Positions 1-8,406 are shown, numbered from the stretch's first letter. The stretch: DNA of 64,000 nt from Streptomyces sp. NBC_01296 (GCF_035984415.1 NZ_CP130720.1:62001-126000); one strand, 5' to 3'. The notes: generated by a model not told the origin, from the letters alone. Numbers and translations are program-made.

Positions 1-182
1 CCTGGATCCGCTGCACGGTCCGTCCGAAAGCACTGGCCGACTATCTCGAGCAGGCCTGTGGCTGGACCAAGGTCCGTGAGGTCAGCAGTCCTTACGGAGA
101 CTCCCACCATCTGCTTCAACGTGCTCCTCGGCGAGCCGAGCACACGACGCTCCTCGTCCGCGCTGAAGGCGGGTTGGCGTGA
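1..182 (+). CDS. 3' end of an unidentified protein (partial)
   Basis: An open frame with codons starting at position 3 runs from the window edge to a TGA at 180-182, giving about 59 residues rich in Arg, Ala and Leu. Its stop overlaps the GTG start at 179 of the next gene (GTGA), the translational-coupling pattern used throughout this window, and this is the main reason to believe it. No family could be recognised from this C-terminal piece. The protein probably shares an operon with the GntR-like regulator that follows. Confidence 0.55.
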   Translation, partial: WIRCTVRPKALADYLEQACGWTKVREVSSPYGDSHHLLQRAPRRAEHTTLLVRAEGGLA

Positions 183-1021
183 TGTCGACAGTTGCGCCGG
201 ACACCGGCGCCGTTGAGGCAGCGGAGCGGGAAGCGACTGTGGCGGAGTTATGCGAGGAGATCACCCGCCGCATCACCATCGGCCGATACGCGCCCGGGAT
301 GGCCCTGCCAGCCAAGGTCCTCGCTGCCGATCTCGGGGTGCCCGCCCCCCTGCTGCCGCGCGCATTGCGGGACCTGGCAGAGGCCGGGACACTGGCCCGG
401 GCCGGCGACCGCATCGCGGTACCTCATCCGTCGGATGAGCGGGCCTGGCGGGCGCGCCACCTGGCCGACCGGGCTCTCGATCAGATCGCGGCCCGGCTCT
501 ACCTTCCCGAGGTGCCGCTGCCGGGAATCGCCGAGCTCGCCCGCGACCGCGTCACCGAACCAACGGTCATGCGCCAGGCCCTCAATGTCCTGGAAGACGA
601 GGGATGGATCGGCCGAAAGCCGGGGCAGGGCCGCGTGGTCCTGCCCTCAGGGTGGCTGCTCGCTCCGCCCCGGACTGTGGCCCTTCCAGCGCGAGCCACC
701 GGCACGGCCAGGCTGACCGAGCACGAAATCCGGGACGCCGTCAGGTTGGCGTATACCCGCTGGCGCAGCCGGCAGTTCCTGCCACCCGAGGACGTCGAGA
801 CGGCATGGCAGGAGATGCGCGTCATCGCCGTGCAAGTCCTGCCGCCCACGCCGCCCGGAAGCCTCCATCCGATCCGCCGCGGGGAACGCGCGGCGGCCCT
901 GGTACGCGAAGCCGCATCGGCCCCGCTGCCCGATACCGCCTTGCTCGGCCTATGGCACACCGCCTGCCTCGCCATGGCCATCAGGGGCCTTCTGGCCTAC
1001 TCCTGCCGGAGAACTCCATGA
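179..1021 (+). CDS. GntR-like winged-helix regulator
   Basis: A 280-residue DNA-binding protein. Residues about 18-80 form a GntR-type winged helix (EITRRITIGRYAPGMALPA, then LAADLGV and a helix-turn-helix). A second, weaker winged-helix-like half lies around residues 95-160, with VMRQALNVLEDEGWIGRKPG matching the GntR pattern of recognition helix followed by wing. The C-terminal 110 residues show no obvious UTRA or FCD effector domain, so the ligand cannot be guessed. GTG at 179 is directly followed by ATG at 182; either could start translation. It overlaps the gene before it and the small gene after it by four bases each, so the three are probably one transcript. Confidence 0.8.
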   Translation: MMSTVAPDTGAVEAAEREATVAELCEEITRRITIGRYAPGMALPAKVLAADLGVPAPLLPRALRDLAEAGTLARAGDRIAVPHPSDERAWRARHLADRALDQIAARLYLPEVPLPGIAELARDRVTEPTVMRQALNVLEDEGWIGRKPGQGRVVLPSGWLLAPPRTVALPARATGTARLTEHEIRDAVRLAYTRWRSRQFLPPEDVETAWQEMRVIAVQVLPPTPPGSLHPIRRGERAAALVREAASAPLPDTALLGLWHTACLAMAIRGLLAYSCRRTP

Positions 1022-1221
1022 CCGTACCCCGCTCCGACCGACTGCTACGCGCTCTTGGTCCGCTAACCGGTACTCCCCTCGTCGGGCCGATCGCGGGGGC
1101 CATCACTGTGGCGATCCACCGGCGCCGGGTTCGGCGCCACGTCCAGGCGATGCTCGGCCGCGCCCTACTCACGGACGCCCGGCCTGGCCGCGGCGAGGGA
1201 CCTCCGTTGACGCCTCGCTGA
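1018..1221 (+). CDS. small basic protein coupled to the GntR-like regulator
   Basis: A 67-residue ORF whose ATG at 1018 overlaps the TGA of the regulator (ATGA), so translation is probably coupled. The product has a short hydrophobic centre (GTPLVGPIAGAITVAIH) followed by an Arg-rich stretch (RRRVRRHVQAMLGRALL). A membrane-associated or DNA-associated small protein would fit, but no family was recognised. Only position and coupling support it as a real gene. Confidence 0.6.
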   Translation: MTVPRSDRLLRALGPLTGTPLVGPIAGAITVAIHRRRVRRHVQAMLGRALLTDARPGRGEGPPLTPR

Positions 1222-1475
1222 CCGCGCCTCGTTTGACCTGCCGTCACACCATCCGAGGAACGACCGCCCTAGTACCGAATCACCGTGTTCTTGCTGTTCC
1301 TCGCGGTCTTCGTCACCGCCTCCGAGGTACCCCGTTGACCGCTCCGCCGCTGGCACAGCCCACGGCGGATACCGCCCGGCGCCTATCCGCCCCAGCCGCA
1401 CCACTGCCCGAACGTTCGCTCGCGTCGACCCGAGCCTTCAGGGCCCGGTCGGCGCTCCGCAGAAGGACTGCTCAT

Positions 1476-3296
1476 ATGCCCGCGCGTATCGAGGACTACG
1501 CACTGATTGGCGACATGCAGACAGCGGCGCTGGTCAGCCGTGACGGGTCCATCGACTCGATGTGCCTGCCCCGATTCGACTCCAGCGCAGTCTTCACACA
1601 CCTCCTTGGGACGGAGGATCACGGCTTCTGGCGCATCGGCACCGCCCACCCGAGTCACAGGACCGCGCCATCGGCGGCCCGGCGCCGCTACCTGCCCGGC
1701 ACCCTGATCCTCGAATCCAAATGGGACACCCCCACCGGGCGAGTCCGCGTCACCGACTGCATGCCGCCCCGCGACGGCACCCCCCAGACGGTCCGCATCG
1801 TCGAAGGCACCGCCGGCACGGTCGCGATGCGCAGCACCCTTCGGATGCGGTTCGATTACGGGCGCATCGTGCCCTGGGTGACCACCACCGACGAAGGCCG
1901 CCTCCACGCCGTCGCGGGCCCCGACTCCCTGTGGCTGGACACCTCGGCCACCACGTACGGCCAGGACGAGACGTCGTACGCCGACTTCACCGTCCGCGCG
2001 GGCGAGCGCGTCGCCTTCGTCCTCAGCTGGCATCCCTCCCACCAGGCACCGCCCCCGGTGCCCGACGCCGGCGAGGCCCTGGAGGCGACGGAGAAGTTCT
2101 GGTCGCGGTGGAGCTTGCTCTGCACCTACGACGGGCCCTACCGCGACGCGCTCCTGCGCTCCCTGATCACCCTCAAGGCCCTCACATACGCGCCCACCGG
2201 CGGGATCGTCGCCGCGCCCACCGCGTCGCTGCCGGAGGAGATCGGCGGGGGACGGAACTGGGACTACCGCTACACCTGGCTGCGCGACGCCGCGATCACC
2301 CTGTCCTCCCTGCTGCGCACCGGCTACCGCGAGGAGGCCCGCGCCTGGTCCGCCTGGCTGGTGCGCGCGGTGGCCGGCGACGCGGAGAACTTGCAGATCA
2401 TGTACGGCATCGCCGGTGCGAGGTCGCTCGGCGAGGTCGAGTTCGACTGGCTACCCGGCTACGAGCGTTCACGTCCAGTCCGGGTCGGGAACGGGGCCGC
2501 CCACCAGCTGCAGGTCGACGTATACGGCGAGGTCGCCATGACCCTGCACGCGGCGCGTGAGGCCGGCCTGGGCCCGGCCGAGACCGCAGCCCACCTCCAG
2601 GTGAAGCTGGTCGAATACCTGGAGAGGGTCCGGGACCAGCCGGACGACGGCATCTGGGAGATCCGCGGCCCGCGCCGCCACTTCGTCCACTCCAAGGGCA
2701 TGGCCTGGGCCGCCATGGACCGCACCATCACGCTCGTCGAGTCCGGCGGTACCACTGTCGACCCCGGCGTCCTGGACCGCTGGTGGGAATTGCGAGACAC
2801 CATCCACGCCCAGGTCTGCGAGCACGGCTTCGACTCCGCGCGGGGCACCTTCACCCAGTCGTACGGATCGCCGGAGCTGGACGCTTCGCTCCTCCTCCTG
2901 CCCCAGACGAGCTTCCTTCCTCCCACTGACCCGCGGGTCATCGGCACGATCCGGGCGATCCAGCACGAGCTGTCCACCCCCGACGGTTTCCTCCTGCGCT
3001 ACCCCTCGGCCGGCTCCGCGGTGGGAGTGGACGGGCTGGAGGGCGACGAGGGAGCGTTCCTCGCCTGCTCGTTCTGGCTGGTTGACGCCCTCTCCATGAT
3101 CGGTTGCACGGGCGAGGCCCGTACCCTCCTGGAGAAGCTGCTGGCCCTCGGCAACGACCTGGGGCTCCTGTCCGAAGAGTGGGACCCCGTCCGGCAGCAC
3201 CTGGTCGGGAACTTCCCACAGGCATTCAGTCACGTGGCGATGTGCGACTCGATTCTCCGGCTCGCCGCCGAGGACACGGCGGTAAGGGTCCTGTGA
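1476..3296 (+). CDS. glycoside hydrolase family 15 protein (trehalase/glucoamylase-like)
   Basis: A 606-residue GH15-type (alpha/alpha)6-barrel glycosidase. The N-terminus (IEDYALIGDMQTAALVSRDG followed by SIDSMCLPRFDS) is the conserved opening of the bacterial GH15 trehalase/glucoamylase-like group. GGRNWDYRYTWLRDA at about residues 260-275 is the family signature, followed by barrel helices rich in Trp and Arg to the C-terminus (NFPQAFSHVAM). These enzymes release glucose from alpha-glucosides, with trehalose the usual actinobacterial substrate. The frame is open further upstream, but ATG 1476 is chosen because homology begins there and AGAAGGAC precedes it. No signal peptide is visible, so it should be cytoplasmic. 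Confidence 0.92.
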   Translation: MPARIEDYALIGDMQTAALVSRDGSIDSMCLPRFDSSAVFTHLLGTEDHGFWRIGTAHPSHRTAPSAARRRYLPGTLILESKWDTPTGRVRVTDCMPPRDGTPQTVRIVEGTAGTVAMRSTLRMRFDYGRIVPWVTTTDEGRLHAVAGPDSLWLDTSATTYGQDETSYADFTVRAGERVAFVLSWHPSHQAPPPVPDAGEALEATEKFWSRWSLLCTYDGPYRDALLRSLITLKALTYAPTGGIVAAPTASLPEEIGGGRNWDYRYTWLRDAAITLSSLLRTGYREEARAWSAWLVRAVAGDAENLQIMYGIAGARSLGEVEFDWLPGYERSRPVRVGNGAAHQLQVDVYGEVAMTLHAAREAGLGPAETAAHLQVKLVEYLERVRDQPDDGIWEIRGPRRHFVHSKGMAWAAMDRTITLVESGGTTVDPGVLDRWWELRDTIHAQVCEHGFDSARGTFTQSYGSPELDASLLLLPQTSFLPPTDPRVIGTIRAIQHELSTPDGFLLRYPSAGSAVGVDGLEGDEGAFLACSFWLVDALSMIGCTGEARTLLEKLLALGNDLGLLSEEWDPVRQHLVGNFPQAFSHVAMCDSILRLAAEDTAVRVL

Positions 3297-3457
3297 TGCC
3301 CAGCCCACTGACCGAGGTCCTGTGCGCCCTGTATCTGCTCGCCTCGGCAATGCCGTTGGTGAGCGCCGCCGCGCATCAGCAGCGGACGGCGGTACGGGCG
3401 GCAGCCAGGTTCCGCACCAGGGAAAGCCTCGCCGTGCACCGCGGGAGCAGGCTATGA
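3296..3457 (+). CDS. small hypothetical protein downstream of GH15
   Basis: A 53-residue ORF overlapping the GH15 stop (TGATG, or a GTG start at 3293). It has one hydrophobic stretch (LTEVLCALYLLASAMPLVSAA) and a basic tail, so it may be a small single-pass membrane protein. No homologous family is recognised. Overlap with the previous gene is the main support. Confidence 0.45.
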   Translation: MPSPLTEVLCALYLLASAMPLVSAAAHQQRTAVRAAARFRTRESLAVHRGSRL

Positions 3458-3519
3458 GGCGGGCGGCCCCCGGCTCGGCATCGTGGTGCAGGAGATCCAC
3501 GCCCCGGCGGTCGGCGCGA

Positions 3520-3709
3520 ATGCGCGACCGGGAGATGTTCAAGCAGGCGGTCATCGCCGCGTACACCGACCAGCGGCAGGGGACCATACGGCAAATTTCC
3601 GAGGAGATTGGGGCGCGCCTTCGCCACGATCCACCGGATCCTCGCCGACGCGAAGGTGCCCCTGCGCCCCCGCAGCGGCACGCGTACCCCATCCAGGACC
3701 CAGGCGTGA
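3520..3709 (+). pseudogene. small helix-turn-helix protein, frameshifted by one G
   Basis: The frame starting at ATG 3520 (or ATG 3535) encodes MRDREMFKQAVIAAYTDQ and then RQISEEIG, the first part of a short Streptomyces helix-turn-helix protein. After a GGGG run at 3610-3613 the matching recognition helix (RAFATIHRILADAKVPLRPR) continues in another frame and ends at TGA 3707-3709. Removing one G joins the halves into an intact protein of about 62 residues, a common size for this HTH family. It is either a recent pseudogene or a homopolymer sequencing error. An upstream ATG at 3454 overlaps the previous stop and could extend the N-terminus. Confidence 0.75.
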
Positions 3710-3905
3710 GCGGACGAACCGGGACGCCCCGTTTGCGCCACGATGGTCGGGCTCCGGTCGCTCGTCCCCGCCGGCACGGCTTCGCCCTGTGGGCATCTTC
3801 TGTCCGTCACCTCGCGGGCATGCCTGACGACGTCACGGAGAGTGCCTTATGAAGCCCCGGGTCGGAAGCCATAGCCCCCTCGGGCCTGCGGGAGCGGTGA
3901 CGTCG

Positions 3906-5384
3906 TTACCGATACGTCCAGTTATGTCCGGTGCCTCGGTACTCCTCGACTGGGATCGGTGTCGTGCCGGGGAGCATCCGGTCCCGGTAGAGCGTGCCGT
4001 GCAGGTGGTCGACCTCGTGGAGGACCAGGCGAGCGAGTCCGTGCTCGTAGCGGATGAGGCGGCGGGTGCCGTCCAGGTCGGTGTGGGCGATGACGGCGTA
4101 CAAGGGCCTGGGGACCAGACCTCGGACGTCGAAAAAACTCAGGCATCCCTCGTACTGCTCGTCCGAGTCGGCGGCGGTCTCGGCGATGTCCGGGTTGAGG
4201 AGGACGATCGGGTCGGCTTCCAGATCCGGGGGGATGACGACCGCGGCGGCACGGTCGATCCCGATCTGGCAGGCGGCGATTCCCATGCCCTTGCCGAACG
4301 TGTGCAGTTGACGGACACGCGCGATAGCTTCGAAGAGGGTGCCCACCACGCGCCTTGCTTCCTCGGCTTCAGCAGGGAGGTCGAAGGGGCGTGCGACGGC
4401 GTGCAGCAGCGGGTCGCCGTCCTGGACGATGCCCGCGCCGGCCATGGCGGCGCTCGGGGAGGTGGGGTTCACGGGCTCGGACTCGCTCTCTGCGGTGTGC
4501 GGGGTGGTGAGTCGCCATTCCAGGCGGTAGCGGGCGTGAAGCTGAGGGTCCCGGGTGCTCCACGAGAAGATCGTCTGGTCCCCCTCGATGTGCCGCGTGG
4601 GAGGCGTGCGGAGGGGGGCGAAGTCCGCGGTGAGGGACGTCTCGGTGCCCCAGACGGTGGGTTTGAGGGCGCTTGGGAAGGCGAGGGTCACGCTGAGCTC
4701 GCGGGTAGGTACGCGCACTGCCCGCTGGAACCACGGCCCCCATTTGTCGCCACTGACCGTGTACGAGTAGGTGATCTCGGCCTCTTGGCCCGGGTAGAGC
4801 GGGAAGCGGGCCTGATCGTTGGCGAACGTCAGCCATATCTCCTTGAACGCGTCCCGGTCGTGCTTGACCGTCCAGCCCATGGCTTCGTCCCCGCACTGCG
4901 CCTCGAGCCGCAGTTCGTCCCAGGTCAGCGGACGCAGCCGGTACAGGGCGTTGGAGCGCTCGGGCTCCCCGGGGTAGCGGTCAACGGCGATCCGGACGAG
5001 GTAGCGGGTGACCGGAACAGAGCCGACGTTGCGCACGAGCCTGCGCATCCGCAGCTGGTAGCGGGTGCCGTCGTACGTCAGGCGCGCCTCGTCCTCCAGG
5101 ACGAGGACCCCGGTGGATGTGGGCGTCTCCTCCGGCGTCTCGGCGGGAACGGGTTCGCCTTCGTCCTCCTGCCAGGCATGCCAGAGGGCTCCGGCGGCCT
5201 CGAGTTCCTTGTCCATGCGGCGGACCAGGTCGGAGCTTCCTCGCTCACGGCCGGCTTCCAGATGACTGACGTAGGAGGGATCGATTCCGAGCCTCCTGGC
5301 CAGTGCTGCTGCGGAGTAGCCGCGGATCGTGCGGAAGTGCTTGAGCGTTGCCGCGAAGGTCCCGCGCTCGGATCGGTCCCCCAT
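3906..5384 (-). CDS. XRE regulator fused to a peptide-deformylase-like domain
   Basis: A 492-residue fusion. Residues about 5-60 are an XRE helix-turn-helix (LARRLGIDPSYVSHLEAG). Residues about 95-300 form a beta-rich middle region of unknown fold. The last 170 residues carry all three peptide-deformylase motifs: GMGIAACQ, EGCLS and HEVDH (metal ligands Cys plus two His). Deformylases remove the formyl group from N-terminal Met. Fused to a DNA-binding domain the module may sense formylated peptides or metal, or act as a resistance determinant; that is inference. ATG 5384 is preferred because GGGAG lies five bases upstream; a GTG at 5399 would add five residues. It is divergent from queC. Confidence 0.85.
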   Translation of the reverse strand: MGDRSERGTFAATLKHFRTIRGYSAAALARRLGIDPSYVSHLEAGRERGSSDLVRRMDKELEAAGALWHAWQEDEGEPVPAETPEETPTSTGVLVLEDEARLTYDGTRYQLRMRRLVRNVGSVPVTRYLVRIAVDRYPGEPERSNALYRLRPLTWDELRLEAQCGDEAMGWTVKHDRDAFKEIWLTFANDQARFPLYPGQEAEITYSYTVSGDKWGPWFQRAVRVPTRELSVTLAFPSALKPTVWGTETSLTADFAPLRTPPTRHIEGDQTIFSWSTRDPQLHARYRLEWRLTTPHTAESESEPVNPTSPSAAMAGAGIVQDGDPLLHAVARPFDLPAEAEEARRVVGTLFEAIARVRQLHTFGKGMGIAACQIGIDRAAAVVIPPDLEADPIVLLNPDIAETAADSDEQYEGCLSFFDVRGLVPRPLYAVIAHTDLDGTRRLIRYEHGLARLVLHEVDHLHGTLYRDRMLPGTTPIPVEEYRGTGHNWTYR

Positions 5385-5409
5385 GTTGGCTCCCGGCACG
5401 TTGAGTTGA

Positions 5410-5449
5410 GGATGAGCGTGAGTGAGTGCGACTCACGGATGCCTCATCC
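5410..5449. promoter_or_regulatory. dyad-symmetric operator candidate between xre-PDF and queC
   Basis: GGATGAG at 5410-5416 and CGTGAGT at 5417-5423 pair with ACTCACG at 5431-5437 and CTCATCC at 5443-5449, giving a 14+14 dyad with a 7-base centre and a 5-base interruption. It also contains GTGAGT-GCG-ACTCAC. It lies just upstream of the XRE-deformylase start and about 160 bp before queC, where an autoregulatory operator would be expected. Binding by the XRE protein is inference. Confidence 0.5.
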
Positions 5450-5608
5450 TGCCCGGTTGGGGCTCACTGATGCCAGGCGGCCGACGCGTATGCACGCGAC
5501 CGCGCCACGTCCGCCGCCCCGCCTCGCGTCCACACGCCAAGGCCACGCGCCCGGACTCACTCCACTCCCCGGCATGTTCGTCCGGGGACCTTTGAAGGGC
5601 ATCAGGAG

Positions 5609-6316
5609 ATGACTGGACCCGCGCCGCGCACAGCGGTGCTCATCAGCTCGGGCGGCATGGACAGTGCCGTCACCGCGTACGACCTCGCCGACCAGGGCAC
5701 CGCCCTGATCCTGCTCTCGTTCGACTACGGGCAGCGCCACGTCAAGGAGCTCACCTACGCCACGAAGACCGCCGACCGGCTCGGCGCCGCGCACCGCACC
5801 GTCGACTTGCGGAGCGTGGGCGCGCTCTTGACCGGCTCCGCGCTCACCGACGCCTCCGTGGCCGTCCCGGACGGCCACTATAGCGACGCGACGATGGCAT
5901 CGACGGTCGTCCCCAACCGCAACGCGATCATGCTGAACATCGCAGCGGCCGTCGCGATCAGCGAGAAGGCCGACGCCATCGCCTTCGGCGCCCACGCCGG
6001 CGACCACAGCGTCTACCCAGACTGCCGACCCCTGTTCTTCGACAAAGTCACCCAGTCCATCAAGGCGGGCAACGAGGGCCTGCTCGTCACGGACTTCCGC
6101 GTCCTGGCCCCGTTCCTGCACATGACGAAGGCGGACATCGCCCGACGCGGCGCCGAGCTGAAAGTGCCGTTCCAGGAGACATGGTCCTGCTACAAGGGCG
6201 GCGAACTCCACTGCGGGGTGTGCGGAACGTGCGTCGAGCGGCGCGAAGCGTTCACCCTGGCGGGCGTGCCGGACCCGACCGCGTACGAGACGGTGTCCGA
6301 GGAGGCTGGCCGATGA
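5609..6316 (+). CDS. queC: QueC, 7-cyano-7-deazaguanine (preQ0) synthase
   Basis: A 235-residue ATP-dependent enzyme that converts 7-carboxy-7-deazaguanine (CDG) and ammonia to preQ0. The N-terminal PP-loop is SGGMDSA (residues 13-19), followed by SFDYGQRH, as in the family. The zinc site near the C-terminus is C-x8-C-x2-C-x2-C (CYKGGELHCGVCGTC). GAAGGG at 5594 and AGGAG just before the ATG are the possible ribosome binding sites. It is the first gene of a 14-gene operon and overlaps queD by four bases. No tRNA-guanine transglycosylase is present here, so preQ0 is more likely a building block for a secondary metabolite than for tRNA. Confidence 0.95.
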   Translation: MTGPAPRTAVLISSGGMDSAVTAYDLADQGTALILLSFDYGQRHVKELTYATKTADRLGAAHRTVDLRSVGALLTGSALTDASVAVPDGHYSDATMASTVVPNRNAIMLNIAAAVAISEKADAIAFGAHAGDHSVYPDCRPLFFDKVTQSIKAGNEGLLVTDFRVLAPFLHMTKADIARRGAELKVPFQETWSCYKGGELHCGVCGTCVERREAFTLAGVPDPTAYETVSEEAGR

Positions 6317-6708
6317 GCGCGGTGACGGGCTGGACCCGGATCGGCAAGCAGTTCACCTTCCACGCCGCGCACCAGCTGCTGAGCCTGCCGGAGGGCCACA
6401 AGTGCAGGCGCGAGCACGGGCACACCTACACCGTCGAGGTCGTCTGGACCGCCCACGTTCTGACCGGGCCCGGGTTCGTGACGGACTTCGCGAACTTCGG
6501 GCCGTTCAGGCAGTTCATCGACGACCACCTGGACCACCAGAACCTGAACAGGGTCCTGGAGATCGAGCCGACGTCGGAGAACCTGGCCCGGCTCCTCGCC
6601 GAGTGGCTCATCGAACACCTGGAGCCGGCCGTCGAGGGTCAGCTCGTGAGCGTGAGCGTGTCAGAGTCCCCGTCCTCGTGGGCGACGTTCGAGGTGGCAC
6701 GCGGATGA
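6313..6708 (+). CDS. queD: QueD, 6-carboxy-5,6,7,8-tetrahydropterin synthase
   Basis: A 131-residue member of the PTPS/QueD family, which turns dihydroneopterin triphosphate into 6-carboxy-tetrahydropterin, the substrate of QueE. The zinc ligands are visible as FHAAHQL (His) and HGHTY (two His), with the catalytic Cys in KCRREHGH. Length and motifs match active enzymes. ATG 6313 overlaps the queC stop (ATGA), and the queE start overlaps its own stop in the same way. No GTP cyclohydrolase I gene (folE) is seen in the window, so the first step would depend on the host enzyme. Confidence 0.93.
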   Translation: MSAVTGWTRIGKQFTFHAAHQLLSLPEGHKCRREHGHTYTVEVVWTAHVLTGPGFVTDFANFGPFRQFIDDHLDHQNLNRVLEIEPTSENLARLLAEWLIEHLEPAVEGQLVSVSVSESPSSWATFEVARG

Positions 6709-7466
6709 ACGCTGGCGCGCTCCACCTCCTGTCGAGCTCTGCGGCCGACGACCGGCAGTTATCGGTCGCGGAGACCTTCGGGCCCACCTTCCAGGGGGAA
6801 GGCCCCTCCACTGGCAGGCAGGCCCTGTTCATACGACTCTCGCGCTGCAACCTGTCGTGCGGGCACGGCAAGCAGGCCCGGTGGGCATGCGACACCCCCG
6901 AGACGTGGGACTTCAAGCGGTATGACCCGCGGGACCCGGCGGTCGCGCGCCGGCAGAGCGTGGAGTCCCTCACCGAGTGGGCGCTGAGCTTCCGTACGCC
7001 GCTGGTCGTGATCACCGGCGGGGAGCCGATGATCCAGATGACCGGTCTGACCCGGTTGGCCCGTGCCCTGCACAGGGCGGGCCGGGAGATCGAGATCGAG
7101 ACGAACGGGACGTTCATCCCCAGCGGGGAGCTGGTGGAGAGCGTGCGCGCGTTCAACGTGTCACCGAAGCTGTCCTCCGCCGGCGGGCGGGCGTCGGCCC
7201 GTATCGTCCCGGCCGCGCTGCGCGCGCTGGCCAAGAGCGGCAAGGCCCGCTTCAAGTTCGTCATCAGCCACGCCGACGACCTCGTCGAAACGGCCGACCT
7301 CGTCGAGCGGTTCGCTCTGCACGAGGTGTGGGTGATGCCCGAGGGCGTGTCCTCGAAGGCCGTCCTGGACGGGATGCGGGAGATGGCCGACGGCGCACTC
7401 CGTCTGGGCTTCAACCTGAGCCCACGGCTTCACACGCTGCTGTGGGAGGACGAGCGTGGCCGGTAG
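6705..7466 (+). CDS. queE: QueE-like radical SAM 7-carboxy-7-deazaguanine synthase
   Basis: A 253-residue radical SAM protein. It has the QueE N-terminus (FGPTFQGEGPSTGRQALFIR), the glycine motif ITGGEP, and NVSPKLSSAG typical of the family. QueE rearranges 6-carboxy-tetrahydropterin to CDG. Unusually the cluster cysteines are spaced C-x3-C-x9-C (codons at 6846, 6858, 6888) instead of the usual C-x3-C-x2-C, with HGKQARWA inserted before the conserved CDTPETW. It sits between queD (4-base overlap) and the reverse transcriptase (11-base overlap), which ties preQ0 synthesis to the rest of the operon. Confidence 0.9.
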   Translation: MNAGALHLLSSSAADDRQLSVAETFGPTFQGEGPSTGRQALFIRLSRCNLSCGHGKQARWACDTPETWDFKRYDPRDPAVARRQSVESLTEWALSFRTPLVVITGGEPMIQMTGLTRLARALHRAGREIEIETNGTFIPSGELVESVRAFNVSPKLSSAGGRASARIVPAALRALAKSGKARFKFVISHADDLVETADLVERFALHEVWVMPEGVSSKAVLDGMREMADGALRLGFNLSPRLHTLLWEDERGR

Positions 7467-8406
7467 CCCGGACAACACAAAGCCTGAGTGGGGCCGTCGT
7501 TCCCGCTCTCTCCAGCCGCGTGTGTGGGATAGCGGCCAATCAGCAGAGGAGGGGATCGTTCCTGCCACTCAGGCAGGAGCCACTGTAGCGCGCAACTCCC
7601 TTGCTCTGTCTACCCATTCGTTGATGCCGTTCCTTGTCGAACCGCGTCACCTGAAGCGTGCCGCCCGGCTGTGTATGCGACGGGCCTCGGCGCCCGGCGC
7701 CGATGGACAGTCATGGGCGGCCTTCCGGACGGGTATGCGTGAGCGCCTCGATCGGCTCGGCGAAGACCTCCGCCTGGGGCAGTGGCAGCCCGGGCCGGTC
7801 AAGGCGTCGCACGTCATCGCCTACACCGGCAAACGGATCGACATGGTGATCCCGACGGTGGGCGACCGCATCGTCCACCGGGCGATGCGCCGCGCCATCG
7901 AGCCGGTCCTGGAGGCACACGCGTTCGCGCCGTGGGTCTCCGGCTTCCGACCGGGACGCAACCGGCTCACCTCGCTCCGGCAGGCCGCCCAACACCTGCA
8001 AGCCGGCTGGGTATGGGTCGCCGATGTCGACGTGAAGCAGGCGTCGGCCGGCTCCAGTACCGATGAGGTCATAGGCTGGCTCGCCGAACACATCCAGGAC
8101 GGGTCCTTCCTGGACAGGGTCCGCACCGCCCTGGAGGCTCTGCCCGACCCGATCGCTCCCGGGTGCGGGCTGAGCCCGATGCTCCTGAACCTGCGCCTTT
8201 CCCGTGTCGACTCCGCGCTTCGCGGCCTCCACGTCGTGAGGTTCGCCGACAACTACTGCCTGTTCGCGCCCAGCCAGGCGCAAGCCGAGACAGCGAATGA
8301 GGCCCTGACCGCCGCACTCGGCAAAGCAGGGCTGCAGCCCCACCCCGGCAAGAGCCGGATCCGGCCGGCGGCCAACGCCGAAGACCTCTTCCTGATCAGC
8401 GGATGA
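7456..8406 (+). CDS. stand-alone reverse transcriptase-like protein with ADN active site
   Basis: A 316-residue RT-fold protein resembling group II intron RTs, but without maturase or endonuclease domains. From residue about 57, RT blocks follow in order: GADG, VGDRIVHRAM, GFRPGRN, the motif A region (VADVDVK), the block 4 equivalent (APGCGLSPMLLNL), VVRFADNYCLF for YxDD, and AGLQPHPGKSRIRP. The second metal-binding Asp is replaced by Asn at residue 266 (codon 8251-8253), and the PQG of block 4 is absent, so ordinary polymerase activity is doubtful. GTG 7456 lies inside queE; the first 55 residues are outside the RT fold, and ATG 7624 is a possible shorter start. It overlaps the FGE-like gene by four bases. 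Confidence 0.85.
   Translation: MAGSPDNTKPEWGRRSRSLQPRVWDSGQSAEEGIVPATQAGATVARNSLALSTHSLMPFLVEPRHLKRAARLCMRRASAPGADGQSWAAFRTGMRERLDRLGEDLRLGQWQPGPVKASHVIAYTGKRIDMVIPTVGDRIVHRAMRRAIEPVLEAHAFAPWVSGFRPGRNRLTSLRQAAQHLQAGWVWVADVDVKQASAGSSTDEVIGWLAEHIQDGSFLDRVRTALEALPDPIAPGCGLSPMLLNLRLSRVDSALRGLHVVRFADNYCLFAPSQAQAETANEALTAALGKAGLQPHPGKSRIRPAANAEDLFLISG

Noticed and set aside
5400-5608. preQ1 riboswitch upstream of queC
   Set aside because: The visible dyad is GC-rich and symmetric, and lacks the A-rich tail and pseudoknot pattern of preQ1 aptamers.
5609-7466. queCDE as a queuosine tRNA pathway or dpd DNA-modification locus
   Set aside because: No tRNA-guanine transglycosylase, queA/queG or dpdA-like gene was seen nearby.
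7456-8406. Group II intron-encoded protein
   Set aside because: No maturase or endonuclease domain, no recognisable domain V/VI hairpin around it, and the gene is translationally coupled to both neighbours.
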